The position numbers and the translations under genes were made by a program. This document shows positions 49,598 to 58,820 of a DNA stretch of 64,000 bases, in pieces (the first letter of the stretch is position 1; every line of letters starts with the position of its first letter). Source of the stretch: Kluyvera cryocrescens NBRC 102467 (GTDB lineage: Bacteria; Pseudomonadota; Gammaproteobacteria; Enterobacterales; Enterobacteriaceae); contig NZ_BCTM01000019.1 in NCBI RefSeq assembly GCF_001571285.1, forward strand, positions 1 to 64,000, written 5' to 3'. Below the pieces are notes generated by a model. The model had not been told where the DNA came from. It saw nothing but the letters and a program-made list of their open reading frames with translations, and made no database searches.

Positions 49598-51238
49598 TCA
49601 GGCGTTTTTCAGCACTTCACTCACAATCTCTACCGCTTCTTTCTCGATCTGCTGACGATGTTCAGCGCCGAGGAAGCTTTCACAGTAGATTTTGTAGGCG
49701 TCTTCGGTGCCCGACGGACGCGCGGCGAACCAGCCGTTGTCCGTCATCACCTTCAGGCCGCCAATCGACGCGCCATTACCCGGCGCCGCCGTCAAACGCG
49801 CGGTGATAGGATCGCCTGCCAGGGTGCTGGCGCTGACCATTTCCGGAGACAGCTTAGACAACGCCGCTTTCTGTGCGGAGGTTGCGCTCGCCTGCAGACG
49901 GTTGTAGCTCGGCGCACCAAAACGAGCCGCCAGCTCGTTGTAGTGCTCCTGCGGGTTCTTACCGGTCACAGCGGTAATTTCCGCCGCCAGCAGGCACATA
50001 ATGATACCGTCTTTATCGGTAGACCATGGCGTACCGTCAAAGCGCAGGAAAGAAGCCCCCGCGCTCTCTTCGCCGCCGAAGCCAAAGCTGCCGTCGAACA
50101 GACCATCAACAAACCACTTAAAGCCGACCGGCACTTCCACCAGCTTGCGGCCCAGATCGTTGACCACGCGGTCAATCATCGCGGAGGAGACGAGGGTCTT
50201 GCCAACCGCTACATCTTTGCCCCACTGCGGACGATGCTGGAACAGGTAGTTGATAGCCACCGCCAGATAATGGTTCGGGTTCATCAAACCGGCCGGGGTC
50301 ACGATACCGTGACGGTCGTAATCCGGGTCGTTGGCAAAGGCCAGGTCGAACTTATCACGCAGCGCCAGCAAACCTGCCATGGCGCACTCGGAGGAACAGT
50401 CCATACGGATTGCGCCATCTTTATCGAGGTGCATAAAGCGGAAAGTCTGGTCAACGTGATCGTTCACGATGGTCAGATTCAGGTTGTAGTGTTTGGCGAT
50501 ACGTTTCCAGTATTCAATACCGGAGCCGCCCAGCGGATCAACGCCCAGCGTCAGGCCCGCTTTCTGGATAGCCGCCATATCGACGATATCCGCCAGCCCT
50601 TCAATAAACGGCTGCACCAGATCCACTTCCTGAACGTGGCCGGAAGCCAGCGCCGCAGCGTAGGAAATGCGCTTCACGCCGTTAAGGTCGGCTGCCAGCA
50701 GTGCGTTAGCGCGATCTTCAACCACCTTGGTGACGTTGGTATCAGCCGGACCGCCATTCGGCGGGTTGTACTTGATACCGCCATCGTCCGGCGGGTTATG
50801 GGACGGAGTGATGACAATCCCATCGGCCAGCGGGCCGCCTTTTTTGTTATGCACAAGGATTGCATTGGAAATAGCCGGAGTCGGCGTAAAACCATTGTTT
50901 TCCTGCACAATGACATCAACACCATTTGCTGCCAACACCTCGAGAACAGAGATAAACGCAGGCTCGGAGAGCGCATGAGTATCTTTCCCGACGTAGCATG
51001 GGCCCGTAATTCCATTTTTCGCGCGCTCTTCAGCGATTGCCTGAGCAATGGCCAAAATATGCTTTTCGTTGAAGCTGTGACGACCTGCGCTCCCGCGGTG
51101 ACCGGAAGTACCGAATTTCACCGCATGTTCCGCATTGCCCACTTCCGGCTGCAGCACGTAGTACTGAGACGTCAGTTGAGCAACGTTGATCAAATCACTT
51201 TGCTGTGCAGGCTGACCCGCACGGGTATGGTTTGCCAT
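49598..51238 (-). CDS. pgm: Phosphoglucomutase
   Basis: Interconverts glucose 1-phosphate and glucose 6-phosphate for glycogen, LPS and UDP-glucose synthesis. 546 aa when started at [13 protein letters not shown], as in E. coli; seven extra codons upstream are unsupported. The phosphoserine loop [11 protein letters not shown], metal loop DPDYDRHG and sugar loop [10 protein letters not shown] are present, and [12 protein letters not shown] binds phosphate. It follows seqA by 32 nt, the known seqA-pgm operon. Confidence 0.97.
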   Translation of the reverse strand: MANHTRAGQPAQQSDLINVAQLTSQYYVLQPEVGNAEHAVKFGTSGHRGSAGRHSFNEKHILAIAQAIAEERAKNGITGPCYVGKDTHALSEPAFISVLEVLAANGVDVIVQENNGFTPTPAISNAILVHNKKGGPLADGIVITPSHNPPDDGGIKYNPPNGGPADTNVTKVVEDRANALLAADLNGVKRISYAAALASGHVQEVDLVQPFIEGLADIVDMAAIQKAGLTLGVDPLGGSGIEYWKRIAKHYNLNLTIVNDHVDQTFRFMHLDKDGAIRMDCSSECAMAGLLALRDKFDLAFANDPDYDRHGIVTPAGLMNPNHYLAVAINYLFQHRPQWGKDVAVGKTLVSSAMIDRVVNDLGRKLVEVPVGFKWFVDGLFDGSFGFGGEESAGASFLRFDGTPWSTDKDGIIMCLLAAEITAVTGKNPQEHYNELAARFGAPSYNRLQASATSAQKAALSKLSPEMVSASTLAGDPITARLTAAPGNGASIGGLKVMTDNGWFAARPSGTEDAYKIYCESFLGAEHRQQIEKEAVEIVSEVLKNA

Positions 51239-51270
51239 TGCCTGGTCCTTCTTATGCAAGGGTTAGATTT

Positions 51271-51840
51271 TCAGTATGAAATGGTACCGCAAACCTTTTC
51301 AATCAGCTCCACCGGGAACTGCATTGACTGCATGATATGTTCGACCATGCTGCATTTACGGCCTGTATTCGTGTTGGTAATGACCCAGTATGGCGTATCC
51401 GGTACCTGTTTAGGCTTCGTCTGGTTACCGTTTTTCAGCAGCGTCTGCTCATCGGCAGCAAAGTAGACGCGGGTGCGACCATGGAGCGATTCGGTGGCCT
51501 CAGCAAAGGCTTTGTTGTCCAGCGAATAGAGCGTGGTCAGGATCAGCATAAAGCGGTTAACCGCTTTCTTCTGCTCGGCATATTCGTCTGAAAGCAGCAG
51601 CTCGCGCATCGCACGGACTTTGTCTTTCGCCGTTTTTACCGTCTTAACTTCAGCAACGGGGGCAGCAGTTGGCGCTGGCGCCGCTTCTGCTTTGACGACC
51701 GGCGCTGCGGTAACGGCAGGCTGTGTAGCGGCGGTAAATTTCAGCATACGCCGTAAAATGTCGGACGCGCTCTCGCCAATGTGCAGAGTGTGAGCCGCAA
51801 TATAGCGATAGAGCTCGTCATCAACTTCGATCGTTTTCAT
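51271..51840 (-). CDS. seqA: Replication-initiation negative regulator SeqA
   Basis: Binds hemimethylated GATC pairs and sequesters oriC and the dnaA promoter after initiation. 189 aa from MKTIEVDDELY; an upstream Met 11 codons earlier is not used in relatives. The N-terminal oligomerisation domain (1-35, GESASDILRRML) is joined by an Ala/Val/Pro-rich linker (about 36-68), slightly longer than in E. coli, to the DNA-binding domain with LHGRTRVYFA and NGNQTKPKQV. Confidence 0.97.
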   Translation of the reverse strand: MKTIEVDDELYRYIAAHTLHIGESASDILRRMLKFTAATQPAVTAAPVVKAEAAPAPTAAPVAEVKTVKTAKDKVRAMRELLLSDEYAEQKKAVNRFMLILTTLYSLDNKAFAEATESLHGRTRVYFAADEQTLLKNGNQTKPKQVPDTPYWVITNTNTGRKCSMVEHIMQSMQFPVELIEKVCGTISY

Positions 51841-52022
51841 CTTAATCCGGTGCAATAATTTTTCTGAATACAATTCATTGGGATTATAAAGTCAAAACCC
51901 AACAGCGGGTAGCGCCAAACCAGGAACACGGCAAAATTCGGATGAGTTCCTTACTTGCCCCTGAGCGTTAGAATGTCCAACATGATACCCTAACCCGACA
52001 ACGCGAAAAAAAGAACTTTGCT

Positions 52023-52787
52023 ATGAAATTGAATGTCCGAGCGCAATCTGCACAAAACCTGCACAATAATTCCCCCATCGTCCTCGTCCACGGCCTGTTT
52101 GGCAGTCTGGATAATCTCGGCATCCTGGCGCGCGACCTGGTCGCCGACCACGATATCATCCAGGTCGATATGCGTAACCACGGTCTGTCACCTCGTTCCG
52201 AAGAGATGAACTACCCGGCCATGGCGCAAGATCTCCTCGATACGCTTGATGAGCATCATATTGAAACGGCGACCGTGATTGGCCACTCCATGGGTGGAAA
52301 AGCGGTCATGGCGCTGACCGCATTGGCGCCAGAGCGTATCGATCGCCTGGTGGCGATTGATATTGCGCCGGTGGATTATCACGTTCGTCGTCATGATGAG
52401 ATTTTTGCCGCTATCAATGCGGTCACCAACGCGGGCGTGGCAACACGTCAGCAGGCAGCCACGGTAATGCGGGAGTTTCTCAAAGAGGAAGGCGTGATTC
52501 AGTTTCTGCTGAAATCCTTCGTTGATGGTGCCTGGCGCTTTAATGTTCCGGTGCTGTGGGAACAATATCCGCACATCGTCGGTTGGGAGGCAATCCCCGC
52601 ATGGGATCACCCGGCGCTATTTATTCCCGGCGGCAACTCACCGTACGTCACCGAAGCCTATCGCGACGATCTGCTCGCGCAGTTCCCGCAGGCCAAAGCG
52701 CACGTGATTGCCGGGGCTGGCCATTGGGTTCACGCTGAAAAACCCGATGCCGTGCTGCGCGCCATTCGCCGTTATCTCGCCGAATGA
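52023..52787 (+). CDS. ybfF: Esterase YbfF (alpha/beta hydrolase)
   Basis: Cytoplasmic serine esterase of 254 aa, active on acyl-CoA and simple esters in E. coli. The nucleophile elbow GHSMGG puts Ser89 at the active site; His234 is in GAGHWVHAEKP; HGLFGS (23-28) forms the oxyanion loop. Length matches E. coli. It is divergent from seqA across about 180 bp. Confidence 0.95.
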   Translation: MKLNVRAQSAQNLHNNSPIVLVHGLFGSLDNLGILARDLVADHDIIQVDMRNHGLSPRSEEMNYPAMAQDLLDTLDEHHIETATVIGHSMGGKAVMALTALAPERIDRLVAIDIAPVDYHVRRHDEIFAAINAVTNAGVATRQQAATVMREFLKEEGVIQFLLKSFVDGAWRFNVPVLWEQYPHIVGWEAIPAWDHPALFIPGGNSPYVTEAYRDDLLAQFPQAKAHVIAGAGHWVHAEKPDAVLRAIRRYLAE

Positions 52788-52917
52788 TTAAAAATGCATC
52801 GACTGCGCGCCAGAATGGCCGCGGTCGTTGGCGTGCGGGTTTCACTGATGTATGATTGCGCGCTGTCTGCGCTGGGCACTGCCCGGTAGCTTGTTTTCCC
52901 CGAAGTCACTCAGAATC

Positions 52918-53211
52918 ATGGCAAAAGAACAAACGGACCGTACGACACTAGATTTGTTCGCAAATGAGCGTCGCCCGGGAAGACCAAAAACCAATCCGCT
53001 TTCGCGTGACGAACAGCTCCGCATTAATAAGCGTAATCAGCTAAAACGCGATAAAGTTCGCGGACTTAAGCGCGTCGAGTTGAAGCTCAACAACGACGCC
53101 GTTGATGCGCTTAACGAGCTGGCGACTGCCCGTGATATGAGCCGTAGTGAACTCATCGAAGAGATGTTGATGAACCAGCTCGCGCTGCTGCACGGACAAG
53201 GGAAAGTCTGA
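52918..53211 (+). CDS. ybfE: Ribbon-helix-helix type protein YbfE
   Basis: Small basic protein of 97 aa beginning [14 protein letters not shown]. The C-terminal segment [34 protein letters not shown] has the strand-helix-helix pattern of CopG-like DNA-binding proteins. E. coli ybfE belongs to the LexA regulon; I could not find a convincing LexA box in the upstream 130 bp. The start is chosen by similarity; the frame opens 22 codons earlier. It is followed by fldA. Confidence 0.88.
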   Translation: MAKEQTDRTTLDLFANERRPGRPKTNPLSRDEQLRINKRNQLKRDKVRGLKRVELKLNNDAVDALNELATARDMSRSELIEEMLMNQLALLHGQGKV

Positions 53212-53362
53212 AAAATCCCCCCAAAACACGCTTTCATGTAGCAGAGTGTGCAGTACGGCACGATTGCTGTTTCCGCACGTTGACCTGTTCTGCTATCATT
53301 GCCCTTATCTGTGGGCAATAAGCCACCACCATATCATTAAGTTTCAAGAGGTTATTTTACTC

Positions 53363-53893
53363 ATGGCAATCGTTGGCATCTTCTTCGGTAGCGATACCGG
53401 AAACACCGAAAATATCGCAAAAATGATTCAAAAACAGCTTGGTAAAGATGTCGCTGACGTTCATGACATCGCCAAGAGCAGCAAAGAAGATCTGGAAGCA
53501 TTCGATATTCTGCTGCTGGGTATCCCAACCTGGTACTACGGTGAAGCACAGTGCGACTGGGATGATTTCTTCCCAACCCTGGAAGAAGTGGATTTCAACG
53601 GTAAACTGGTGGCCCTGTTTGGCTGCGGCGACCAGGAAGACTACGCAGAATATTTCTGTGATGCGCTGGGTACCATTCGCGACATCATTGAGCCACGCGG
53701 CGCGACCATTGTCGGCCACTGGCCAACGGCGGGCTACCATTTTGAAGCGTCTAAAGGTCTTGCCGATGACGATCACTTTGTCGGCCTGGCCATTGACGAA
53801 GACCGTCAGCCAGAACTGACCGCCGAGCGCGTTGAGAAGTGGGTGAAACAAGTTGCAGAAGAACTGCACCTGGACGAAATCAAAAACGCCTGA
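53363..53893 (+). CDS. fldA: Flavodoxin I
   Basis: FMN electron carrier of 176 aa, essential in E. coli for isoprenoid synthesis (IspG/IspH), biotin synthase, MetH and pyruvate formate-lyase activation. The phosphate loop GSDTGNTE (9-16) and the flavin-stacking Trp in [14 protein letters not shown] are visible. The start MAIVGIFFG gives the family length; the upstream extension of the frame is spurious. It lies upstream of fur as in E. coli. Confidence 0.98.
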   Translation: MAIVGIFFGSDTGNTENIAKMIQKQLGKDVADVHDIAKSSKEDLEAFDILLLGIPTWYYGEAQCDWDDFFPTLEEVDFNGKLVALFGCGDQEDYAEYFCDALGTIRDIIEPRGATIVGHWPTAGYHFEASKGLADDDHFVGLAIDEDRQPELTAERVEKWVKQVAEELHLDEIKNA

Positions 53894-53899
53894 TAGCGA

Positions 53900-53933
53900 T
53901 AATGAGGTGTGATAATTGAATCGCACCTCATTA
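53900..53933 (+). other. 14-bp stem-loop after fldA
   Basis: TAATGAGGTG-T-GAT pairs with ATC-G-CACCTCATTA (one T-G wobble, 6-nt loop) starting 6 nt after the fldA stop codon. There is no U run on either strand. In E. coli some fur transcription comes from the fldA promoter, so an incomplete terminator fits. Confidence 0.6.
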
Positions 53934-54107
53934 ATAGGTAAAAGCAATTAAAATAATAGCTACAAATTTTTAACTTTTTATCGCATACCTGTACAATATC
54001 TTCAGATTTGGCGCAGGTTCATCGCTCAGTTTGTCGGTGAAGCCTCGTTTTTGAAAGCTTAGCTTACCCGGGCCTTGCTGTTTTCATTTTGATAGGGCCA
54101 TTCTATA

Positions 54108-54197
54108 ATGAGACGCATTAATTCGGGTGCATTCTCTGTGAAACTTTCGCTGATGGAAGTTAATCGTTTAGCAACAGGACAGATTCCGCATGACTGA
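54108..54197 (+). CDS. uof: fur leader peptide Uof
   Basis: A 29-codon upstream open frame (MRRINSGAFSVKLSLMEVNR...) ending at a TGA that overlaps the fur start by 8 nt. In E. coli uof translation is coupled to fur and is the target through which RyhB lowers Fur synthesis. Position, overlap and sequence match. Confidence 0.9.
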   Translation: MRRINSGAFSVKLSLMEVNRLATGQIPHD

Positions 54198-54642
54198 CAA
54201 TAATACCGCATTAAAGAAGGCTGGCCTGAAAGTCACACTTCCACGGTTAAAGATTCTGGAAGTTCTTCAGGAACCTCATAACCACCATGTCAGCGCGGAA
54301 GACTTATACAAACGTCTGATCGACATGGGTGAAGAGATCGGTTTAGCCACGGTTTACCGCGTACTGAACCAGTTTGACGATGCAGGTATCGTCACACGCC
54401 ATAATTTCGAAGGCGGTAAATCCGTATTCGAACTGACCCAGCAGCATCACCATGATCACTTGATCTGCCTCGACTGCGGCAAAGTTATCGAGTTCAGCGA
54501 TGATTCGATTGAAGCGCGTCAGCGTGAAATCGCCACCAAATACGGTATTCGCTTAACTAACCATAGCCTTTACCTTTATGGCCACTGTGCTGAAGGCGAC
54601 TGCCGCGAAGACGAACATGCTCACGACGGCATCGAAAAGTAA
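54190..54642 (+). CDS. fur: Ferric uptake regulator Fur
   Basis: Iron-responsive repressor of 150 aa. The winged-helix domain covers 1-82 (TLPRLKILEVLQ, GLATVYRVLNQFDDAG) and the dimerisation domain 83-150. Metal ligands are visible: His33, His87, His88, His90 and the structural zinc cysteines Cys93 and Cys96 (CLDC), with Cys133 and Cys138 in CAEGDC. The C terminus is two residues longer than in E. coli K-12. Translation is coupled to uof. Confidence 0.98.
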   Translation: MTDNNTALKKAGLKVTLPRLKILEVLQEPHNHHVSAEDLYKRLIDMGEEIGLATVYRVLNQFDDAGIVTRHNFEGGKSVFELTQQHHHDHLICLDCGKVIEFSDDSIEARQREIATKYGIRLTNHSLYLYGHCAEGDCREDEHAHDGIEK

Positions 54643-54660
54643 CCTCCCGCCGATCGTCAA

Positions 54661-54691
54661 AAAGCCAGCCGTTATGCGCTGGTTTTTTTTT
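54661..54691 (+). terminator. Terminator of fur
   Basis: CCAGC / GCTGG stem with an 8-nt loop, flanked by AAA on the left and followed by nine T. Confidence 0.85.
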
Positions 54692-54714
54692 GCTTTTTAA
54701 TTGGCTACTGGCAT

Positions 54715-54739
54715 AAAAAAACCGCTGCAAGCAGCGGTT
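54715..54739 (-). terminator. Terminator of chiPQ
   Basis: On the minus strand AACCGCTGC / GCAGCGGTT with a 2-nt centre is followed by seven T. It lies 17 nt after the chiQ stop and converges with the fur terminator. Confidence 0.9.
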
Positions 54740-54756
54740 CTTGTTTACGGATAAGA

Positions 54757-55092
54757 CTATTTTTGCGGCGTATTGTTACTACGAATTTCCTGCCAAATCT
54801 TATCGCACTTACTGGCTACGGCCTGGTCGTTACCGGTTTTTCTAGCCAGAATACACTGTTGATAGTCCAGAACGCGCACGCTTTCCTGAGTGGCGAACTG
54901 TTCGTGCTTCTTATCCTGTTTCAGCACGTTTAACACGCTCTGACAGGCCTGGATCTTATCCGGATTACCTTCCGCCGTGTTGATGCAGGCGCTGTAGGCA
55001 TCTTTCAGCTTAGTGTCTTCTTTCGGTGCAGGTGACTGGGCACAGGCGGTGAGGCCAGCAGCCATTAAAGCAACAAGAATCAGTTTTTTCAT
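54757..55092 (-). CDS. chiQ: ChiQ (YbfN) lipoprotein
   Basis: Predicted lipoprotein of 111 aa; signal peptide and lipobox LTACAQ place the lipidated Cys at residue 17. It contains the YSACINTAEGNPDKIQACQSV and DYQQCILARK cysteine-containing repeats of the E. coli protein. It is co-transcribed with the chitoporin chiP (50-nt gap). Its biochemical role is unknown; a link to chitooligosaccharide use is inferred from the operon. Confidence 0.92.
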   Translation of the reverse strand: MKKLILVALMAAGLTACAQSPAPKEDTKLKDAYSACINTAEGNPDKIQACQSVLNVLKQDKKHEQFATQESVRVLDYQQCILARKTGNDQAVASKCDKIWQEIRSNNTPQK

Positions 55093-55142
55093 GCGATGAA
55101 CCTCTTAGCCGCGGCAGAGGTTTCCCTCTGCCGCGTCATGCA

Positions 55143-56549
55143 TTAGAAAATAGTGAACGGGGCGATAACCATGAATTTCACGTCACGCTCGTCCTGGAAG
55201 ATGTTGCCATAACCGCCGCCCCAGCTTGGGATATCGGAGTGGTTGTCATACTGCGTGAAGTGCAGTTTGAACAGCGTGCCCTTCGCACGACCATCCTGAA
55301 CGGTGTAAGCCACATCGAGGCTGTAAGCAGATTCTCTGATTTTGTTGTTTTTGTCGTAGTAAGCATCCGGGTTCATCTGCCAGGTTGATGGCTTAGCATC
55401 CCATGCGTAGACGTAAGATGCACCCACCGCCCAGCCCGGGAGATCCCAGTTTTTCAGGTCATACATAGAGCCGAAGAACACCGCTTTTTCGCCGTTGGCG
55501 TTGAAGTCAGAGCGGTTATCCCACCAGATATCCAGACGACCGTTGGAGGATGCGTAGGTTGGAGTCATACGCTGCAGGAAGAAGCCCTGCTGGCCTTCTG
55601 CTTTTACCCAGGTCCCTTCCAGACGGAAGTCGAAGACCTCTTTCAGCTTGTAGCCGAAGGTTAACGCCTGCAACCATGCGGTGCCGTCGTAAATATCGTT
55701 TACGCCATGATCGCTCACTTTGTCACGGGTACCGTAGAACTGATAGCTGGTGGTCAGCGGGCCGCCAGGGATATCAAATTTGTAGCTACCTTTGGCGAAG
55801 TACTGATCAACATAGCCTTCTGCCTGACCAAATGCCGCTTCCAGCACCAGGTCATTTTTGAAATCGTATTTAGCACCGATGGAGTGCAGGTAATCGACCT
55901 TGGTCTTCTTATCGTTCTGATAGAAGTTATCCATTTCCAGATGCCAAGGCGCCTTGTACTCGTTGGTCCACATGTAGGAGAAGCTCAGTGCACCGTTGTC
56001 GCCGTAGTCAAAGTTAGCCCCGGCTTCAGCACCCTGATAGGTACCTGGCATAAAGCTCCAGTGTGGTGCTAACAGAGTCTGACCGGTTGGCTGGATGTAA
56101 CCTGCGCGTGCCCAGGTCGGGCCGAGTTTGAATTTAGCCGCCGCTTTATACAGGCTGATACCGGATTTGTCGCCGCTATAGTCTTCGCTGTAGCCTTTGT
56201 TTTTAGCAGAGAACGCGATTTCGTTCGGGTGGCCGCTTTCGCTGCTTTCCGCCATTTCAATTGCGGTGAATGCCGCAATATCAATACCGAACATGTCAGC
56301 AGCATAGCCGGACTGGAAGTCGAGGTTGGCGTTCCAGGTGGAGTGAGACAGGTTGGTTTTATATTTATCATGATCGGTGACATCTTTACGGTCACGCTCA
56401 CGCTGCCAATAATAGATGCCGCCAGTTAATGTTGAATCGTCAATGAACCCTTCTGCTTTTGCATCCGGCGCCATTGTAAAGCCTGACAGTGCTGTCACAC
56501 CGGCGATAGCCAGCGCCAGCGTACTACGTTTGCCACTAAACGTACGCAT
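55143..56549 (-). CDS. chiP: Chitoporin ChiP
   Basis: Outer-membrane porin of the OprD family, 468 aa from [10 protein letters not shown], for uptake of chitooligosaccharides. A signal peptide ends near residue 32 (DAKA-EGF), and the chain consists of alternating amphipathic strands ending in a C-terminal aromatic residue (MVIAPFTIF) as required for BAM recognition. The ribosome site lies in a ChiX-pairing sequence, and NagC-type palindromes flank the promoter region, so expression should follow chitosugar supply. Confidence 0.96.
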   Translation of the reverse strand: MRTFSGKRSTLALAIAGVTALSGFTMAPDAKAEGFIDDSTLTGGIYYWQRERDRKDVTDHDKYKTNLSHSTWNANLDFQSGYAADMFGIDIAAFTAIEMAESSESGHPNEIAFSAKNKGYSEDYSGDKSGISLYKAAAKFKLGPTWARAGYIQPTGQTLLAPHWSFMPGTYQGAEAGANFDYGDNGALSFSYMWTNEYKAPWHLEMDNFYQNDKKTKVDYLHSIGAKYDFKNDLVLEAAFGQAEGYVDQYFAKGSYKFDIPGGPLTTSYQFYGTRDKVSDHGVNDIYDGTAWLQALTFGYKLKEVFDFRLEGTWVKAEGQQGFFLQRMTPTYASSNGRLDIWWDNRSDFNANGEKAVFFGSMYDLKNWDLPGWAVGASYVYAWDAKPSTWQMNPDAYYDKNNKIRESAYSLDVAYTVQDGRAKGTLFKLHFTQYDNHSDIPSWGGGYGNIFQDERDVKFMVIAPFTIF

Positions 56550-56556
56550 AGTTATA

Positions 56557-56567
56557 TCCTCTTTGAC
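56557..56567 (-). promoter_or_regulatory. ChiX sRNA pairing site in chiP leader
   Basis: The chiP mRNA carries GUCAAAGAGGA over its ribosome site, 7 nt before the ATG. This is exactly complementary to the UCCUCUUUGAC seed of the sRNA ChiX, which in E. coli and Salmonella silences chiP by this pairing. Confidence 0.85.
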
Positions 56568-56660
56568 TTTTAAAATGCCGCCGCAAAGCAGAGGCAAAAA
56601 ATAAAAACTTTAAAAAAAATGAACTTCTGGAAAATGGTGTTTCACTACACCGATAGACTA

Positions 56661-56681
56661 TTTTTCGCGACGCGAATTATC
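56661..56681. promoter_or_regulatory. NagC-type operator, chiP-proximal
   Basis: TTTTTCGCGACGCGAATTA resembles NagC binding sites, with inverted TTCG/CGAA cores and A/T arms. It is about 110 bp upstream of chiP. NagC control of chiP is known in E. coli; the exact site here is inferred from pattern. Confidence 0.55.
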
Positions 56682-56880
56682 AATCCTTTTCCGCAACAAG
56701 AGTGCAGGATTATGACAAAGCGCACATATTTGGTTTCAATGTGTAACTGAGTGCGTTGTTAACATTTTTCTCTCCAACCCTTGCAGGGTCAGGGCCAAAT
56801 GTTAATGAGACCGTTTACATCATATTTGCGGGACGAAACGACGAGCGTCGCCAGAGAGTATGAGAAGTAAAATTATCGTA

Positions 56881-56900
56881 TTAATTCGCTACGCGAATCT
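56881..56900. promoter_or_regulatory. NagC-type operator, glnS-proximal
   Basis: TTAATTCGCTACGCGAATCT is an inverted repeat (ATTCGC / GCGAAT) of NagC operator type, centred about 220 bp from the other site. The two could be bridged by NagC in a repression loop. The remainder of the 427-bp chiP-glnS spacer holds the promoter and no gene. Confidence 0.5.
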
Positions 56901-56931
56901 ACAAACGTAAAACAGGGCATGAATGGATATA

Positions 56932-56960
56932 AAAAAACGCCGCAATCGCGGCGTTTTTTA
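56932..56960 (-). terminator. Terminator of glnS
   Basis: AAAAAACGCCGC-AATC-GCGGCGTTTTTT is symmetric, with T runs usable on either strand; it ends glnS on the minus strand 17 nt after its stop. Confidence 0.9.
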
Positions 56961-56976
56961 GGCGTGCTATGACCGT

Positions 56977-58635
56977 TTAGCCAACCCAGGTATCACGTAA
57001 ACCGACGGTGCGGTTAAATACCAGCTTGTCTGCGGTGCTGTAGCGGCTGTCCAGGCAGAAGTAACCCTCACGCTCGAACTGATACGCTTTGCTGGCCTCA
57101 GCGGCCTGCAGAGATGGCTCACCGTAGCCCTGAGTGATCACCAGTGATTCTGGATTCATCACCGACAGGAAGTCTTCCTCTGCCCCCGGGTTAGGTACGC
57201 TGAACAGACGATCGTACAGACGGATTTCAATCGGCAGCGCATGCGCAGCGCTTACCCAATGGATCACACCCTTCACTTTACGGCCATCGGCAGGATCTTT
57301 ACTCAGAGTGTCGGCATCGTAAGTACAGAAGATAGTGGTGATATTGCCTTCAGCATCCTTCTCCACGCGCTCTGCCTTCACTACGTAGGCATTACGCAGG
57401 CGAACTTCTTTACCCATCACCAGACGTTTGTACTGTTTGTTCGCTTCTTCGCGGAAATCCGCGCGATCAATCCAGATTTCTGCGCTAAACGGCACTTCAC
57501 GGCTACCCATCTCCGGTTTGTTCGGATGATTAGGCATAGAGACCATTTCGCTTTCGCCCTGCGGGTAGTTTTCGATAACCAGTTTCACCGGGTCGATAAC
57601 CGCCATCGCGCGCGGTGCGTTTTCGTTCAGGTCTTCACGAATACAGGATTCCAGAGACGCCATCTCAATGGTGTTATCCTGTTTGGTCACGCCGATACGT
57701 TTGCAGAATTCACGGATAGCGGCCGCGGTATACCCACGACGACGCAGACCGGAAATAGTCGGCATACGAGGGTCATCCCAACCTTCAACGTGCTTCTCGG
57801 TCACCAGTTGGTTCAGCTTACGCTTGGACATCACGGTGTATTCCAGATTCAGGCGCGAGAATTCGTACTGGCGCGGGTGAACCGGAATAGTGATGTTGTC
57901 GAGAACCCAGTCATACAGACGACGGTTGTCCTGGAATTCCAGAGTACACAGAGAGTGCGTAATCCCTTCCAGCGCATCGCTGATGCAGTGGGTAAAGTCG
58001 TACATCGGGTAGATGCACCACTTGTTACCGGTCTGGTGGTGTTCGGCGAACTTAATACGGTAGAGCACCGGATCGCGCATGACAACGAACGATGATGCCA
58101 TGTCAATTTTAGCGCGCAGACAGGCTTTGCCCTCTTCGAAGCCACCGGTACGCATTTTTTCAAACAGCGCCAGGTTCTCTTCAACGCTGCGATCGCGGTA
58201 TGGGCTATTTTTACCCGGCGCAGTCAGCGAACCACGATACTCACGGATCTGTTCTGGCGTCAGCTCATCGACGTACGCCAGACCTTTATTGATAAGTTCA
58301 ACCGCATAGGCATGCAGCTGATCGAAGTAATCAGAGGAGTAGCGGACGTTGCCAGACCAGTGAAAACCTAACCACTCGACGTCATTTTTGATGGACTCAA
58401 CGTATTCGATATCTTCTTTTACCGGGTTGGTATCATCGAAACGCAGGTTGCACTGGCCCTGATAGTCTTGCGCAATGCCAAAGTTCAGGCAGATAGATTT
58501 CGCATGGCCGATGTGCAGATAGCCATTAGGCTCTGGCGGAAAACGAGTATGCACCGTGTTGTGCTTACCGGTAGCCAGATCTTCGTCAATGATCTGACGA
58601 ATAAAGTTAGTCGGGCGGGCTTCAGCCTCACTCAT
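56977..58635 (-). CDS. glnS: Glutaminyl-tRNA synthetase
   Basis: Class I aminoacyl-tRNA synthetase of 552 aa charging tRNA-Gln. The HIGH signature is LHIGHAKS (about 41-48) and the KMSKS-type signature is VMSKRKL. The catalytic Rossmann domain is followed by the acceptor-binding insertion and two beta-barrel anticodon-binding domains. It is upstream of chiPQ on the same strand, with a strong terminator between. Confidence 0.98.
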   Translation of the reverse strand: MSEAEARPTNFIRQIIDEDLATGKHNTVHTRFPPEPNGYLHIGHAKSICLNFGIAQDYQGQCNLRFDDTNPVKEDIEYVESIKNDVEWLGFHWSGNVRYSSDYFDQLHAYAVELINKGLAYVDELTPEQIREYRGSLTAPGKNSPYRDRSVEENLALFEKMRTGGFEEGKACLRAKIDMASSFVVMRDPVLYRIKFAEHHQTGNKWCIYPMYDFTHCISDALEGITHSLCTLEFQDNRRLYDWVLDNITIPVHPRQYEFSRLNLEYTVMSKRKLNQLVTEKHVEGWDDPRMPTISGLRRRGYTAAAIREFCKRIGVTKQDNTIEMASLESCIREDLNENAPRAMAVIDPVKLVIENYPQGESEMVSMPNHPNKPEMGSREVPFSAEIWIDRADFREEANKQYKRLVMGKEVRLRNAYVVKAERVEKDAEGNITTIFCTYDADTLSKDPADGRKVKGVIHWVSAAHALPIEIRLYDRLFSVPNPGAEEDFLSVMNPESLVITQGYGEPSLQAAEASKAYQFEREGYFCLDSRYSTADKLVFNRTVGLRDTWVG

Positions 58636-58755
58636 CGTAGATTCCTCAAAGCGTAAACAACGTATAACGGCATATGATCTTATAAGCCGGACGGACTGAC
58701 AACCTTTAGTTACGCAAAAAACGTCGCAAACGAAAATATTGGGGCAGATTGCTGT

Positions 58756-58790
58756 AAAAAAAAGCGGCGGAGGATTTCCCCCCGCCGCTT
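58756..58790 (-). terminator. Terminator of nagE
   Basis: AAGCGGCGG / CCGCCGCTT 9-bp stem followed on the minus strand by eight T, about 30 nt after the nagE stop. Confidence 0.92.
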
Positions 58791-58820
58791 AAGGCATTAA
58801 TCAACTTTACTCAGGAGCGA

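Noticed and set aside
49535-51466. 643-codon frame antisense to pgm
   Set aside because: Arises from the codon bias of pgm on the other strand; no recognisable domain, and it runs across the pgm terminator and into seqA.
52788-52917. LexA box expected upstream of ybfE
   Set aside because: I searched for CTGT-N8-ACAG type sequences and found no convincing match in this interval.
54001-54107. Possible Fur autoregulatory box upstream of fur
   Set aside because: No stretch close enough to the GATAATGATAATCATTATC consensus was seen, so none is annotated.
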